Part shown: piece after piece, positions 1-8,361 of the stretch | Layout of the letters: each line of letters starts with the position of its first letter | Position numbering within the stretch: position 1 is the first letter of the stretch | Assembly: GCA_050872545.1 (NCBI GenBank) | Contig: JBNMHA010000064.1 | Coordinates: forward strand, 1 to 12,304 | Direction of reading: 5' to 3' | Source: RGIG8597 sp050872545 | GTDB lineage: Bacteria > Spirochaetota > GWE2-31-10 | Length of the DNA: 12,304 nt | Made by a program: the position numbers and the translations under genes | Notes under the pieces: generated by a model | Told to the model about the DNA's origin: nothing | The model's input: only the letters and a program-made list of their open reading frames with translations | Databases searched by the model: none

Positions 1-2
1 AT

Positions 3-926
3 GAAAGAAAAAGGCTATGCATTGCATTTAAAAATATTACAAATTTCATCTATAATGTAGATATTTTTGAAAAGCTCTATAATGAAATGAGTACGTTGAC
101 TATAAGACTTGACAAATTAATCCGTGAAAAAGATGAAACTAATAAAGAATTGAAAAAACGCGATATGGAAATGCAACAACAGCTGCTTCTTGCGCAGGAT
201 ATACAAAAAAAGCTTTTTCCGCCTATAAGAACTTTGTTCGGAAACTATGAAGTTGCATCAAAAATAACGCCTGCCAGTCAAGTAAGCGGCGATTTGGTTT
301 TCTTTTTTGAGCGAGATCAAACTCATTTGGACATTATTACCGCAGATATTACCGGACACGGAATTCCGGCAGCATTAATAACTATGCTTTTAAGAACATC
401 TTTGCAGAATGCGATTAATGCAAAGCACAAGCCTTCACAAGTATTGAAAGATATAAATAATGACTTATACGATATTTTTCCAAATGCCGGCGTGTTTGTT
501 ACGATAATGTACTGCCAGATTGATATTCTTTCTGATGAAATTACAATTTTTAACTGCGGTCATCCTGCACCGTTTCATCTGCATTCAAAAAAATCTGTTT
601 TGGAGCAAGATGAAGCCGGCGGAATGATGCTAGGCGTTACTGAAGAGCTTGAGTTTAAACAGCAAATTTTTCATTTGGATATAGGTGATTTTTTATTCAT
701 AATAACAGACGGCGTTACCGAAGCGACAAATGCTGATGGAGTTTTCTTTGAAGAATCTTTTAATAAATCACTTATTGACATTAGTAAAAATCATGCTGAT
801 TTTTCTCCTATACAAGCTATTCGTTTTTTATTAGATAGATTAAACGAACATATCCAAGTTCCTAAATCTTACAGCGATGATGTCACAATCATCTGCGTAA
901 AGAAAATAAAAGAACGAGTTTTTTAA
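3..926 (+). CDS. SpoIIE/RsbU-type PP2C serine phosphatase, 5' end cut off by the window
   Basis: Probable metal-dependent serine/threonine phosphatase of the SpoIIE/RsbU branch of PP2C, which in this family dephosphorylates a STAS-domain anti-sigma-factor antagonist. The reading frame is open to the window edge, so the true start lies upstream. The first in-frame ATG (base 87) has no Shine-Dalgarno sequence before it. Numbering from that ATG: a charged helical/coiled stretch at about 1-45, then the catalytic domain with SGD at 67-69, ADITGHG at 86-92 (metal-binding Asp87), CGHP at 157-160, ITDGVTEA at 206-213 (Asp208) and SDD at 263-265, all expected PP2C positions. The usual GGD reads SGD. 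Residues around DIFEKLYNEM, just at and before that ATG, resemble the end of a HAMP helix, so a membrane sensor kinase-like N-terminus upstream is plausible but inferred. The next gene follows after 50 bases with no terminator, suggesting one operon. The STAS protein at 6571 is a candidate substrate. Confidence 0.9.
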   Translation, partial: ERKRLCIAFKNITNFIYNVDIFEKLYNEMSTLTIRLDKLIREKDETNKELKKRDMEMQQQLLLAQDIQKKLFPPIRTLFGNYEVASKITPASQVSGDLVFFFERDQTHLDIITADITGHGIPAALITMLLRTSLQNAINAKHKPSQVLKDINNDLYDIFPNAGVFVTIMYCQIDILSDEITIFNCGHPAPFHLHSKKSVLEQDEAGGMMLGVTEELEFKQQIFHLDIGDFLFIITDGVTEATNADGVFFEESFNKSLIDISKNHADFSPIQAIRFLLDRLNEHIQVPKSYSDDVTIICVKKIKERVF

Positions 927-976
927 CAGCAGAATATTTTTTGAATATATTAAAACTTTAATTAAAAGGATACAGA

Positions 977-2650
977 ATGTCATCACTTGAAGAAATCAAG
1001 AAGAAACTTAACATTGAAAATATGGATGAAGCAACACGAAAGGAAATGTTCAACAAATTTGTTGAAGGCGGCGGTGAAGTTATAAAAGAAAAGCCGGTTT
1101 CTCAGGCAATGCAGTTTAATCGAGACAAGCAGATAGAATTCAGTGAAAAATTTAATTCCAATAAAATTGAATTAGAAGAGAAATATTCTTCCGGTAAAAA
1201 AAATAAATCACATAAATCTGCCAAAGGTGCAAAAAGTGATAAGAAAAAGCATGTTAAGTACCCTTTTTCAATCTTTATAAGAGGTTTTTTCAAAGGCTTT
1301 TTTACTATAGGCGGAAATTTCAATCGCAAATATATTAACAGTATGGAAACCGATTTTGCGGAATGCATAAGTTCATTAAGTAACTGCGCAAAAATTATCG
1401 CTTTGCTTGAAAACGATGAAAAATGGAAAATGGTAGAATACCTTAACGTTAAATTTCCGTTTGCATACGAATTAATACTGCGAATCTATGATTTATACAA
1501 ACCGGATAATATTCAAGAGATAAAAAATTACTTTATAAAAGAAAAAAAGATTCAATGTCCAAGCATTATTCAAAAAATGAAGCTATTGTATAAAGAATTG
1601 CTTATCATTTTGCCTTTTTGGGAAACAAACAAAAACACATTATGGGACGCTCTTAATTACTATGAAAAACTTTCGCAAAAACGTTTACCCATAAGCAAAC
1701 AAATAATCGAAAAAAACTTTGACCAGTTATTCAATTATTATCTGCCCCTTATACATATAACTATGCAATATAATTTAGGTGAATCCGTACCATTTGAAGT
1801 AGATGCAATGAAAAAATTTGCCGGAGTTACTGAGGAAGAAGATTTAGGTATTTATACGGGACAACTTGATACAGAAAAAGAAAATTACATGATTGAAAAA
1901 GAAAAGGAAAAAGAGGAGCAGCGCAAAAAACTACAGGAGACAGTAGAACAAAAAGAAATGGAAAAAATTCCAATATATATTCAAAAAGGACTTAAAGTCA
2001 TCGATGAATTATTGGAAAAAAAAGATTCAACTTTAAAAAATGATAAAAATGCGTCATTGTTTGAACCGAATGAAAAAATGCTGATACTTTATGTTTTGCT
2101 AAATGAGTTTGAACATCATTATGCATTTTTGCTTACCACAAGCCAGCTGAAATTAACTTCGCGATTGGAGAATGGAGTACGAACTGACATTCGTTCTGAA
2201 TTTGATGAGGAATTTATGTCTTACAACAGTATAATTAATTACCAAAATGAGTATATTGAATTGCTGCAAGATTTAACAACAACGAAAATAGAATTGCAGA
2301 ACAACCCTATTCAATTGCAAATAAAAACGAGTGCGATAAATGTAAAAAGGGTTACGGTTTTAAATGAAATAAAAAGTACCGCAGCAAGTTTTTTCCTTAG
2401 TTTTTCCAAAACTTTGCAAAAGTTAATAAATGATTATAAAAATGAAGATAAAAAACTGCTTCAAAATCCCGAAGAGCAGCTTGATTTCCAGCTAAGCCGC
2501 AGCAAAAATCGTTTTGATAAACTTCCTGCTATAAAAGCCATAGCCGCAGCTTATACATTTTCCGCCGCACTGCATTATTATATGACGTATTCGAATTTCA
2601 ATCAGCGAGGTTTGTACGGTGAAAATGATGATAACAAGGGAAAAAAATAA
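977..2650 (+). CDS. Unrecognised 557-residue protein, probably spirochaete-specific
   Basis: I do not recognise a family. The start is supported by AAAAGGA at 964-970, six bases before ATG. Visible features: an acidic/basic helical N-terminus (1-70); a Lys/Ser-rich, very basic linker at about 72-94; a hydrophobic aromatic stretch at about 95-113 (PFSIFIRGFFKGFFTIGG) that contains Arg and Lys and looks like an amphipathic membrane-surface helix more than a transmembrane span; mostly helical sequence to 290; a highly charged probable coiled coil at about 299-330; then a helical C-terminal half ending in an Ala-rich segment (517-533) and a polar tail. There is no signal peptide, so it is likely cytoplasmic, perhaps membrane-associated. 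It lies between a phosphatase gene and a penicillin-binding protein gene, with only three bases before the PBP start, so expression is probably coupled to cell-wall synthesis. A structural or regulatory role at the envelope is inference only. Confidence 0.8.
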   Translation: MSSLEEIKKKLNIENMDEATRKEMFNKFVEGGGEVIKEKPVSQAMQFNRDKQIEFSEKFNSNKIELEEKYSSGKKNKSHKSAKGAKSDKKKHVKYPFSIFIRGFFKGFFTIGGNFNRKYINSMETDFAECISSLSNCAKIIALLENDEKWKMVEYLNVKFPFAYELILRIYDLYKPDNIQEIKNYFIKEKKIQCPSIIQKMKLLYKELLIILPFWETNKNTLWDALNYYEKLSQKRLPISKQIIEKNFDQLFNYYLPLIHITMQYNLGESVPFEVDAMKKFAGVTEEEDLGIYTGQLDTEKENYMIEKEKEKEEQRKKLQETVEQKEMEKIPIYIQKGLKVIDELLEKKDSTLKNDKNASLFEPNEKMLILYVLLNEFEHHYAFLLTTSQLKLTSRLENGVRTDIRSEFDEEFMSYNSIINYQNEYIELLQDLTTTKIELQNNPIQLQIKTSAINVKRVTVLNEIKSTAASFFLSFSKTLQKLINDYKNEDKKLLQNPEEQLDFQLSRSKNRFDKLPAIKAIAAAYTFSAALHYYMTYSNFNQRGLYGENDDNKGKK

Positions 2651-2653
2651 ATC

Positions 2654-4540
2654 GTGGAAAAATCTGAAATATCATTCCGCAGAATTCGCATATTATTAAT
2701 AATATTTCTTGTTATTGCAGTTCTTCTTTCTGCCAGAATTATTTATCTGACTACAATTCCAGTAGAAAGTTATACTTTTATAGGAAATTCACGCAATATA
2801 GTTGTGAAGCGCGGTGACATTGTAGATTGCAACAACAGAATTTTAGCAGCAAATGATGAACTGTATTCTATTTATGCTAATCCTGAGCAAGTTCCAAAGA
2901 ATGAATTGGATAAAATTTCATCCGAATTGTCTGAAGTACTGTCACTTGACCGAAGTGCAATTGCACAAAAACTTTCTTCACGAAAAAGCTTTATATGGTT
3001 GAAACGTCAGATAACACCTAATGAATATGAACGAATTAAAGAATCTGGGTTGAAAGGAATTTATGCTACAAAAGAATATAAAAGAGTTTACCCAAACGAC
3101 ACTTTAGCTTCTCACATTCTAGGTTTCTGCAACATTGACAACGAAGGAATTGAAGGTATTGAGAAGAATATGAATAAATACCTCAAACATGATAACGACA
3201 ACGATTTCAACGATAAATCACGAATTTCAAATGGTTACAACATTCAGCTTACAATAGATTCTTCTATTCAGGCAATGGCTGAAAAGGCTCTGAAAAAACA
3301 TGCATCCAATATAGAAGTTGAATCCGGCTGCCTTATTTTGCTTGACGGCAAAACCGGTGAAGTTATGGCATTGGCAAATTACCCTGATTACAATCCGAAT
3401 TATTACAATAAATACGCTCAGGAAAATTTTAGAAACAATGCAATTTTTTACCAGTTTGAACCTGGCAGCGTTTTTAAAGTATTTACAATGGCAGGAATGA
3501 TTGCAAACGGCGGAGTTGATTTGCAAACGCTATACTTCTGCAACGGAGTGTATTCAGATGGTTTTGACAGTGTAAAATGTACAGGTCGCCACGGTTATAT
3601 TGATTTAGGCGGACTTTTCAAAACATCGTGCAATGTGGCAACTTTGCAGGCAGCCGAAACAATCAACAAAACAGATTTATATTATTATCTGAAAGCTTTT
3701 GGTTTTGGCGAAACTACTGATATTGAATTGCCGGGTGAACAGCAAGGACTTATTCGCTCTCCCGAAAGATGGACACGCCGTTCAATGCTTGCAGTTCCAA
3801 TTGGGCAGGAAGTCAGCACAAACGCAATGCAGATTGTTCAGGCTGCAACAACGCTTGTTAATGACGGACAGCTCATGCGTGCGCATTTAGTTCGTCATAT
3901 TTATGACAATAACGGTAAAATAATAAAAACAAATTCACCAAAGGTTATAAGACGCGTGCTGCCGAAAGGACTTGCTGCTGATGTTATTTTAGCAATGGGA
4001 AAATCAACTGATGAAATAGGCGGTTCAATAAGGCGTTTGAAAGTTGACGGTATTAACTTTGCAGCTAAATCGGGAACTGCACAAATGTACGATGCTGAAA
4101 ATCAAAAATATTCAACAGTTGAAGTAAGTTCTTCTGTTCTTGCAATTTTTCCTTTGGAAAATCCACGCTACATCGTTTACACTGTTCTGCACAAACCGAA
4201 ATCGGAAATTACTTGGGGCGGAGTAATTTGTTCGTATTTACTGAATGATTTTATTTCATCTTTCAGCGGTTATCTTGATATTTATCCGCCAGCTTTTTCT
4301 GTGGAAGCAAATAAAATATTGAAAGACAACACTGTTAATTGCTACAAACGAATATCAAGTCTTCCTGCACAGCTGCCGGATTTGCGAGGAATTTCTGCCG
4401 GAGATGCCTGCGATATTTTATCTGAAGTAAATATTCATGTTTACTCTTTCGGCACCGGGCGCATATATCAACAAGAACCGGCTCCCGGAACAGAAATCAA
4501 GAACGATGATACAGTAAAATTATACTTAAAGGAAAATTAA
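2654..4540 (+). CDS. Class B penicillin-binding protein (FtsI/SpoVD-like transpeptidase) with PASTA domain
   Basis: Peptidoglycan D,D-transpeptidase that cross-links stem peptides on the outer face of the inner membrane. It has a short cytoplasmic N-terminus and one transmembrane anchor (about 11-31). A PBP dimerisation domain follows, with the typical RGDIVDCNNRILAAN (53-67) and YKRVYPNDTLASHILGF (142-158). The transpeptidase domain has all three active-site motifs: SVFK (272-275, nucleophile Ser272), SCN (325-327) and KSGT (472-475). A single PASTA repeat ends the protein (about 573-626, LPDLRG onward). No glycosyltransferase domain is present, so it is class B and would work with a SEDS or class A partner. 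The PASTA domain and overall order favour an FtsI/SpoVD-type septal enzyme over MrdA/PBP2. It starts with GTG; AAGGG (2636-2640) is rather distant at 13 bases, so translation may depend on coupling to the upstream gene that ends 3 bases before. The MAF gene follows after one base. Confidence 0.95.
   Translation: MEKSEISFRRIRILLIIFLVIAVLLSARIIYLTTIPVESYTFIGNSRNIVVKRGDIVDCNNRILAANDELYSIYANPEQVPKNELDKISSELSEVLSLDRSAIAQKLSSRKSFIWLKRQITPNEYERIKESGLKGIYATKEYKRVYPNDTLASHILGFCNIDNEGIEGIEKNMNKYLKHDNDNDFNDKSRISNGYNIQLTIDSSIQAMAEKALKKHASNIEVESGCLILLDGKTGEVMALANYPDYNPNYYNKYAQENFRNNAIFYQFEPGSVFKVFTMAGMIANGGVDLQTLYFCNGVYSDGFDSVKCTGRHGYIDLGGLFKTSCNVATLQAAETINKTDLYYYLKAFGFGETTDIELPGEQQGLIRSPERWTRRSMLAVPIGQEVSTNAMQIVQAATTLVNDGQLMRAHLVRHIYDNNGKIIKTNSPKVIRRVLPKGLAADVILAMGKSTDEIGGSIRRLKVDGINFAAKSGTAQMYDAENQKYSTVEVSSSVLAIFPLENPRYIVYTVLHKPKSEITWGGVICSYLLNDFISSFSGYLDIYPPAFSVEANKILKDNTVNCYKRISSLPAQLPDLRGISAGDACDILSEVNIHVYSFGTGRIYQQEPAPGTEIKNDDTVKLYLKEN
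4528..4533 (+). promoter_or_regulatory. Ribosome binding site for the MAF gene, inside the PBP coding sequence
   Basis: AAAGGA sits 8 bases before the ATG at 4542 and within the last codons of the PBP gene, whose stop ends at 4540. It fixes the MAF start and implies co-translation from one message. Confidence 0.7.
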
Positions 4541-4541
4541 T

Positions 4542-6410
4542 ATGACCGATGCTGCAAATGCCATATTTGCCAAAAATATTTCATTTCTTCCTGATTTGCA
4601 GGGACTTTCAAGAAATGAAACTGAAAATATTTACTCATTAGAAGAAACAAAGACCGGTCATAAAACATACAAACTTGATAATATTTATATTCATTCAAAG
4701 TACGATCCGATTAAAGAAGCTAAACGTTCAGTTCAGCTCCTTCTTGAAAATAAAGAAGATGTTGATGTTTATATCTTGTTCGGCTGCGGTTTAGGATATG
4801 TAATGAGGGAGCTGTACAACCAAATCCTTAATAATTCAAAACAAATAAAACCGTATATTATATGGATTGAAAGTGATTTAAAAAGTTTTATAACTGCCAT
4901 GCACAGTTTTGATATGTCTGATATTTTAAATGATTCAAATGTGAAAATTTTTATCGGAACAAAAAAAGATGTGATTGGAAGTTTTTTGCAGACTATCCCG
5001 ACAAAAAGAATTCGTTACTATTATCACCGTCCTCTTTACTCATTTGGAGAAACTTATTTCAAAGAAGTTCAAAATTATATAAGCTACGTTTTAGACCGCA
5101 AGGACATGAATAGTGCTACGCTTGTGCGTTTTCAAAAAATTTGGGCACGAAACATTATTTTTAATACGCCGTACTACCCTTTTGCCAGAAAAATCGAATC
5201 ATTGCGAAATATTGCAGAAGGCTGCACTGCTGTCGTTATAGCCGGCGGTCCTACATTGGAACAAATGATTCCGTACATAAAAAAAGAACGTGAAAATCTC
5301 ATATTGGTTGCGGTTGATACAGCTTATAAATATTTATGTTCGCATGAAATAATTCCCGAAATAGTTGTAAGTGTCGATCCGCAGTACTGGAATTACAAAT
5401 ATTTGGAAAATGAAGAACTTAAAGATTCAATATTGGTTACAGACCCTTCTGCATATTTTAAAATTTTCAGAAATGTTGCTGCACAACAAATATTTACCGG
5501 TAATTCACTTTTTGAATTAACAGGATATTTTACAGAAACTGAAAACCGCGGTACGCTTGCAGCCGGCGGCTCAGTTGCAACAACGGCATTTGATATTGCA
5601 CGTCTTATAGGCGCACAAAATATAATTCTAGCCGGTCTTGATTTAGGTTTTCCGGGACGCAGCACGCATTTTAAAGGCGCATTTTTTGAAAATAACTTTA
5701 TTGCGACATCGGATTACTTTAACGATTCCAATCAAAAATCATTCAATTACTTAATGCATACCGGAGAATTGCATTTAGCTAAGTCTACCGACGGAAAAAC
5801 AGTAATTACCGACCAAAAAATGGTTTTGTTTCGCAAGTGGATAGAGCGTGAAATCGGACTTACAAATGCCAGCGTGCTTCTGCCGAATCTCGGAGGTTCA
5901 TTTATTGAAGGCAGCAAAGTTGTTGAATTAGCAAATCTTCCGAGTACGAATAAAAGCGACATCAGACAAAAGTACAGAATGAAAGTAGATAATCTTATAA
6001 AGGAAAATGCAGAAAATACGGCATCGTACAATATTACCGAAAGAATAAAAACTTTTATTGAAATACTTAATGCAATTATAAATGAGTCTGAAAAAATTCT
6101 GAAAATCATTCCGAAAGACGGAAATATATCGAAAAGCAAAATAAATGAATTTGATGAAAGACAAAAAAATATTATGAGTGATCATGAAAAAAATTGGGTT
6201 TTGAATATTGTTTCTTCATCAGCACAAAATGTCCTGCTCTCGATAATGGAAAATGTATCGTATTCTGATGATTCTGAAAAATCTGTTTGGCTGAAAATTC
6301 GCAAACTTTATGAAGCAATTAATGAAACGGCAGTTTTTTATGAAAAGAATTTTCAGAAAGTATTAAAGATAATGCCGCTGCTTCCGAGAATAAAATCAGA
6401 TGTTTTATAG
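4542..6410 (+). CDS. Motility accessory factor, MAF_flag10/DUF115 family putative glycosyltransferase
   Basis: Member of the MAF_flag10 (DUF115, 6-hydroxymethylpterin pyrophosphokinase MptE-like) family. In flagellated bacteria these proteins are implicated in transferring nonulosonic-acid-type sugars to flagellin; the activity here is inferred from family. The core at about 226-385 carries the family signatures: AVVIAGGPTLE (230-240), VVSVDPQ (275-281), the Gly-rich GGSVATTAFDIA (342-353) and AGLDLGFPGRSTH (364-376). The N-terminal part has a Rossmann-like ILFGCGLGY (78-86), typical of the MAF N-terminal domain. The C-terminal 150 residues are helical and charged. Length of 622 residues is normal for the family. 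No signal peptide or membrane segment is seen, so it is cytoplasmic, where flagellins would be modified before export. It begins one base after the PBP stop and is the last gene of the operon, followed by a strong terminator. Coupling of a flagellar-modification gene to a septal-type PBP is notable. Confidence 0.93.
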   Translation: MTDAANAIFAKNISFLPDLQGLSRNETENIYSLEETKTGHKTYKLDNIYIHSKYDPIKEAKRSVQLLLENKEDVDVYILFGCGLGYVMRELYNQILNNSKQIKPYIIWIESDLKSFITAMHSFDMSDILNDSNVKIFIGTKKDVIGSFLQTIPTKRIRYYYHRPLYSFGETYFKEVQNYISYVLDRKDMNSATLVRFQKIWARNIIFNTPYYPFARKIESLRNIAEGCTAVVIAGGPTLEQMIPYIKKERENLILVAVDTAYKYLCSHEIIPEIVVSVDPQYWNYKYLENEELKDSILVTDPSAYFKIFRNVAAQQIFTGNSLFELTGYFTETENRGTLAAGGSVATTAFDIARLIGAQNIILAGLDLGFPGRSTHFKGAFFENNFIATSDYFNDSNQKSFNYLMHTGELHLAKSTDGKTVITDQKMVLFRKWIEREIGLTNASVLLPNLGGSFIEGSKVVELANLPSTNKSDIRQKYRMKVDNLIKENAENTASYNITERIKTFIEILNAIINESEKILKIIPKDGNISKSKINEFDERQKNIMSDHEKNWVLNIVSSSAQNVLLSIMENVSYSDDSEKSVWLKIRKLYEAINETAVFYEKNFQKVLKIMPLLPRIKSDVL

Positions 6411-6443
6411 ATAATTACCCTCCCAAGTAATTAATCAGAAAGG

Positions 6444-6473
6444 TGGAACGTGTAACAGCGTTCCATTTTTTTT
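6444..6473 (+). terminator. Rho-independent terminator after the MAF gene
   Basis: Perfect 7-bp stem TGGAACG (6444-6450) / CGTTCCA (6459-6465) with an 8-base loop, followed directly by eight T residues (6466-6473). It lies 33 bases after the MAF stop and separates this operon from the STAS gene. Confidence 0.9.
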
Positions 6474-6510
6474 ATTCCAGTTTATTGCAGTAGAAAATCT
6501 TTTTCCATAC

Positions 6511-6539
6511 TTGACCTAGTCTGCATTGAAATGTTAAAA
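6511..6539 (+). promoter_or_regulatory. Possible sigma-70-type promoter for the STAS-lipoprotein unit
   Basis: TTGACC (6511-6516) matches five of six consensus -35 bases and is followed 17 bases later by a weak -10, TTAAAA (6534-6539). A promoter is expected here because a strong terminator lies just upstream and a gene starts at 6571. An alternative -10, TATATT at 6545-6550, has only a poorly spaced partner. Confidence 0.4.
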
Positions 6540-6570
6540 CTCTGTATATTTTTCTCGTCAGGATAAAGAA

Positions 6571-6909
6571 ATGCAGATAACCAGCTATATAAAAAATGAC
6601 AATATTTTTATTGTGAAATTAAGCGGAGAAGTTGATCTTTATAACGCCAACAAAATTAAAGACATGATTTTAACTCATTTAAGGAATTCTACTGCCAAAA
6701 ACATTATTATTAACCTAGATGAAGTTACATATATTGATTCTACCGGAATAGGAACTTTAATTTCAATAAAGCAAATGATTTCCGGAGCAAGAGGAGAACT
6801 TCGTTTAATTCACGTAACGAATTCTGTAAAGAAAATCTTTGAACTCACAAAATTAAATATGTTATTCAAAATATTAGATGACGAAGAATCTGCCATCGCA
6901 ACTTTCTGA
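6571..6909 (+). CDS. STAS-domain anti-sigma-factor antagonist (SpoIIAA/RsbV type)
   Basis: Small single-domain STAS protein of 112 residues, the usual length for SpoIIAA/RsbV. In this family the unphosphorylated protein binds an anti-sigma kinase and frees its sigma factor or other partner; kinase phosphorylation of a conserved serine switches it off and a SpoIIE/RsbU phosphatase restores it. The signature DSTGIGTLI at 56-64 places the phosphorylatable serine at Ser57. The strand LSGEVDLYNA (17-26) and the C-terminal FELTKLNMLFKI (90-101) are also typical. AGGA at 6560-6563, seven bases before ATG, supports the start. It is the first gene after a terminator and is followed 29 bases later by the LysM lipoprotein gene. 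No HATPase kinase of the RsbW/SpoIIAB type is in the window; the phosphatase at 3-926 is a plausible partner by proximity only. Confidence 0.93.
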   Translation: MQITSYIKNDNIFIVKLSGEVDLYNANKIKDMILTHLRNSTAKNIIINLDEVTYIDSTGIGTLISIKQMISGARGELRLIHVTNSVKKIFELTKLNMLFKILDDEESAIATF

Positions 6910-6938
6910 GTATGATAAATATTTTTAAGGAGTAGTAA

Positions 6939-8303
6939 ATGAAAAAAGTGAATTTATACAGACTTTCGATCATTTTCATTTTAATATTTTCTATATGCTT
7001 TTCCTGCAAGAAATCGGTTCCAGAACCGGTAGAAGAAGCTCCGCAGGTTACGACACCACCGGCAGTAAAGGAAGAAAAACAGCCTGAACAGCAAGTTATT
7101 GAACAGCCAAAAGAAAAAATCAGCGAAACTCAATTTCAAGAAGTTGAAGATTTAATCGCAAAAGCAAAAGAAGCATTGGCTGATGTTTATGATAAAGAAA
7201 ATTTTTTAAATGCTAAAAAAAATCTGAATGATGCAAAGTCATTAAATATTACAGATCCGGAAAAAGCAGTCGAATTATTAAATCTTGCGCGTAAGCAGGC
7301 TGAAGATGCTTATTATAATTCATATAAAGCAAGAGCTTTGGAAAAGAAGCAAGAAGCTGACCGACTGATAAATGATTTAAAAGCCGGTGGCATAGAAATT
7401 ACAAATAAAGAACAGTTTGACAATGCAATGAGTCCTTACAATGAAGGAACAGCTTTTTTTGATGAAGAAAATTACCCGTCATCGTATGCAAAATATGCAG
7501 AATCTGTAGATAAATTGAAAGAATTGTCCGCTATTCAAAAGAAAATGCGTCAGGAAGCAGAATCAAAAATTAAATATATTCAAAGCTTGATTCGCAAAGC
7601 AGAGAAACTCGGAGCTGCTGTTTATGCACCTGAAGAATTAAACAGTGCAAAAGAAAATCTTAGCAACGGAATTTTGCAGTATAAAGATTTCGATTTTGAG
7701 AATTCAAAAACATCGCTTGAGCAGGCAGAAAAAGATGCTGTTGCAGCTATAGACAAAACAAATAAAGCACTTGCCGAAAAAAAACGTTTGGAAGCATTAA
7801 AAGCTATAAAAAAGGCTGGAAGTTCACTTGAAAAAGCTGCCGGAAAAGAAACTCTGAAAAACGGTAAGGCTCAAAAATCGCTAGATTATCGCTTTGAATT
7901 CGATGAAGATGCAGAAGTAAATGAAGGAAATGCACCTAGAAATGAAATGAATTCAACAGAGCAGATACCGATTTCTTCATACCAAAAAATTTTGGAAAAA
8001 GCGGTAGATTACATTGAAAAAGCGAAAGAAGCTTATTACAGAACCGATTACGATATGGCTATAAAATATGCTGAAATAGCACAGCGAATTGCCGATTCTT
8101 ATTCAGGTGTCGGAATAAAAACTTACTATACCGTAAAATTGAACACAGAAAGACGTGATTGTTTATGGAGAATATCGGAATACGGTTTTATATATAACAA
8201 TCCTTTCTACTGGCCTATGATTTGGAAAACAAACAAAGAAAATATATTGAATCCCGATTTGATTTACCCGGGACAAGTTTTTGCAATTCCAGAACTTGAT
8301 TAA
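6939..8303 (+). CDS. Lipoprotein with helical repeats and C-terminal LysM domain
   Basis: Probable envelope lipoprotein that binds peptidoglycan. A basic, hydrophobic signal sequence (1-22) ends at Cys23 in ...SICFSC. Position -3 is Cys, not Leu, so the lipobox is degenerate, as is tolerated in spirochaetes; Cys20 is an alternative lipidation site. A Pro/Glu-rich linker (about 27-62) follows. Residues 65-390 are helical with at least four related units of the pattern 'A..Y....L..A...L..A......A...A..A', near 68-125, 134-190, 213-275 and 347-390, reminiscent of DUF4398-type helical hairpins. The C-terminus (about 396-452) is a LysM domain, with YYTVK, CLWRISEYG, FYWPMIWKTN and the classic NPDLIYPGQVFAIP. 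The start has an excellent AAGGAG (6927-6932) six bases before ATG. It probably tethers the outer membrane or a periplasmic complex to the cell wall; the exact role is unknown. It shares a unit with the STAS gene and ends at a strong terminator. Confidence 0.9.
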   Translation: MKKVNLYRLSIIFILIFSICFSCKKSVPEPVEEAPQVTTPPAVKEEKQPEQQVIEQPKEKISETQFQEVEDLIAKAKEALADVYDKENFLNAKKNLNDAKSLNITDPEKAVELLNLARKQAEDAYYNSYKARALEKKQEADRLINDLKAGGIEITNKEQFDNAMSPYNEGTAFFDEENYPSSYAKYAESVDKLKELSAIQKKMRQEAESKIKYIQSLIRKAEKLGAAVYAPEELNSAKENLSNGILQYKDFDFENSKTSLEQAEKDAVAAIDKTNKALAEKKRLEALKAIKKAGSSLEKAAGKETLKNGKAQKSLDYRFEFDEDAEVNEGNAPRNEMNSTEQIPISSYQKILEKAVDYIEKAKEAYYRTDYDMAIKYAEIAQRIADSYSGVGIKTYYTVKLNTERRDCLWRISEYGFIYNNPFYWPMIWKTNKENILNPDLIYPGQVFAIPELD

Positions 8304-8307
8304 TTAC

Positions 8308-8335
8308 AAACCACCCGTCAAACGGGTGGTTTTTT
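8308..8335 (+). terminator. Strong Rho-independent terminator after the LysM lipoprotein
   Basis: Perfect 9-bp GC-rich stem ACCACCCGT (8310-8318) / ACGGGTGGT (8322-8330), extendable by two A-T pairs, with a 3-base loop CAA and a T-run through 8335. It starts 5 bases after the stop codon. The complementary strand also has an A-run turned T-run, so it might work weakly for the convergent aroK transcript too. Confidence 0.95.
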
Positions 8336-8361
8336 GTGAAAATGTTCCGCTTCACTTCATA

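Noticed and set aside
1..60. Short frame starting with the ATG at base 1
   Set aside because: It stops after 19 codons, and the same bases are the in-frame upstream part of the phosphatase in another frame.
1102..1368. Minus-strand open frame inside the unrecognised gene
   Set aside because: It is fully covered by a well-supported plus-strand gene, and its protein is a low-complexity reverse-strand reading with no recognisable motif.
5747..6139. 130-residue minus-strand open frame inside the MAF gene
   Set aside because: It is antisense to a clear MAF_flag10 gene, hydrophobic only through A-T-rich codon complementarity, and has no homology I recognise.
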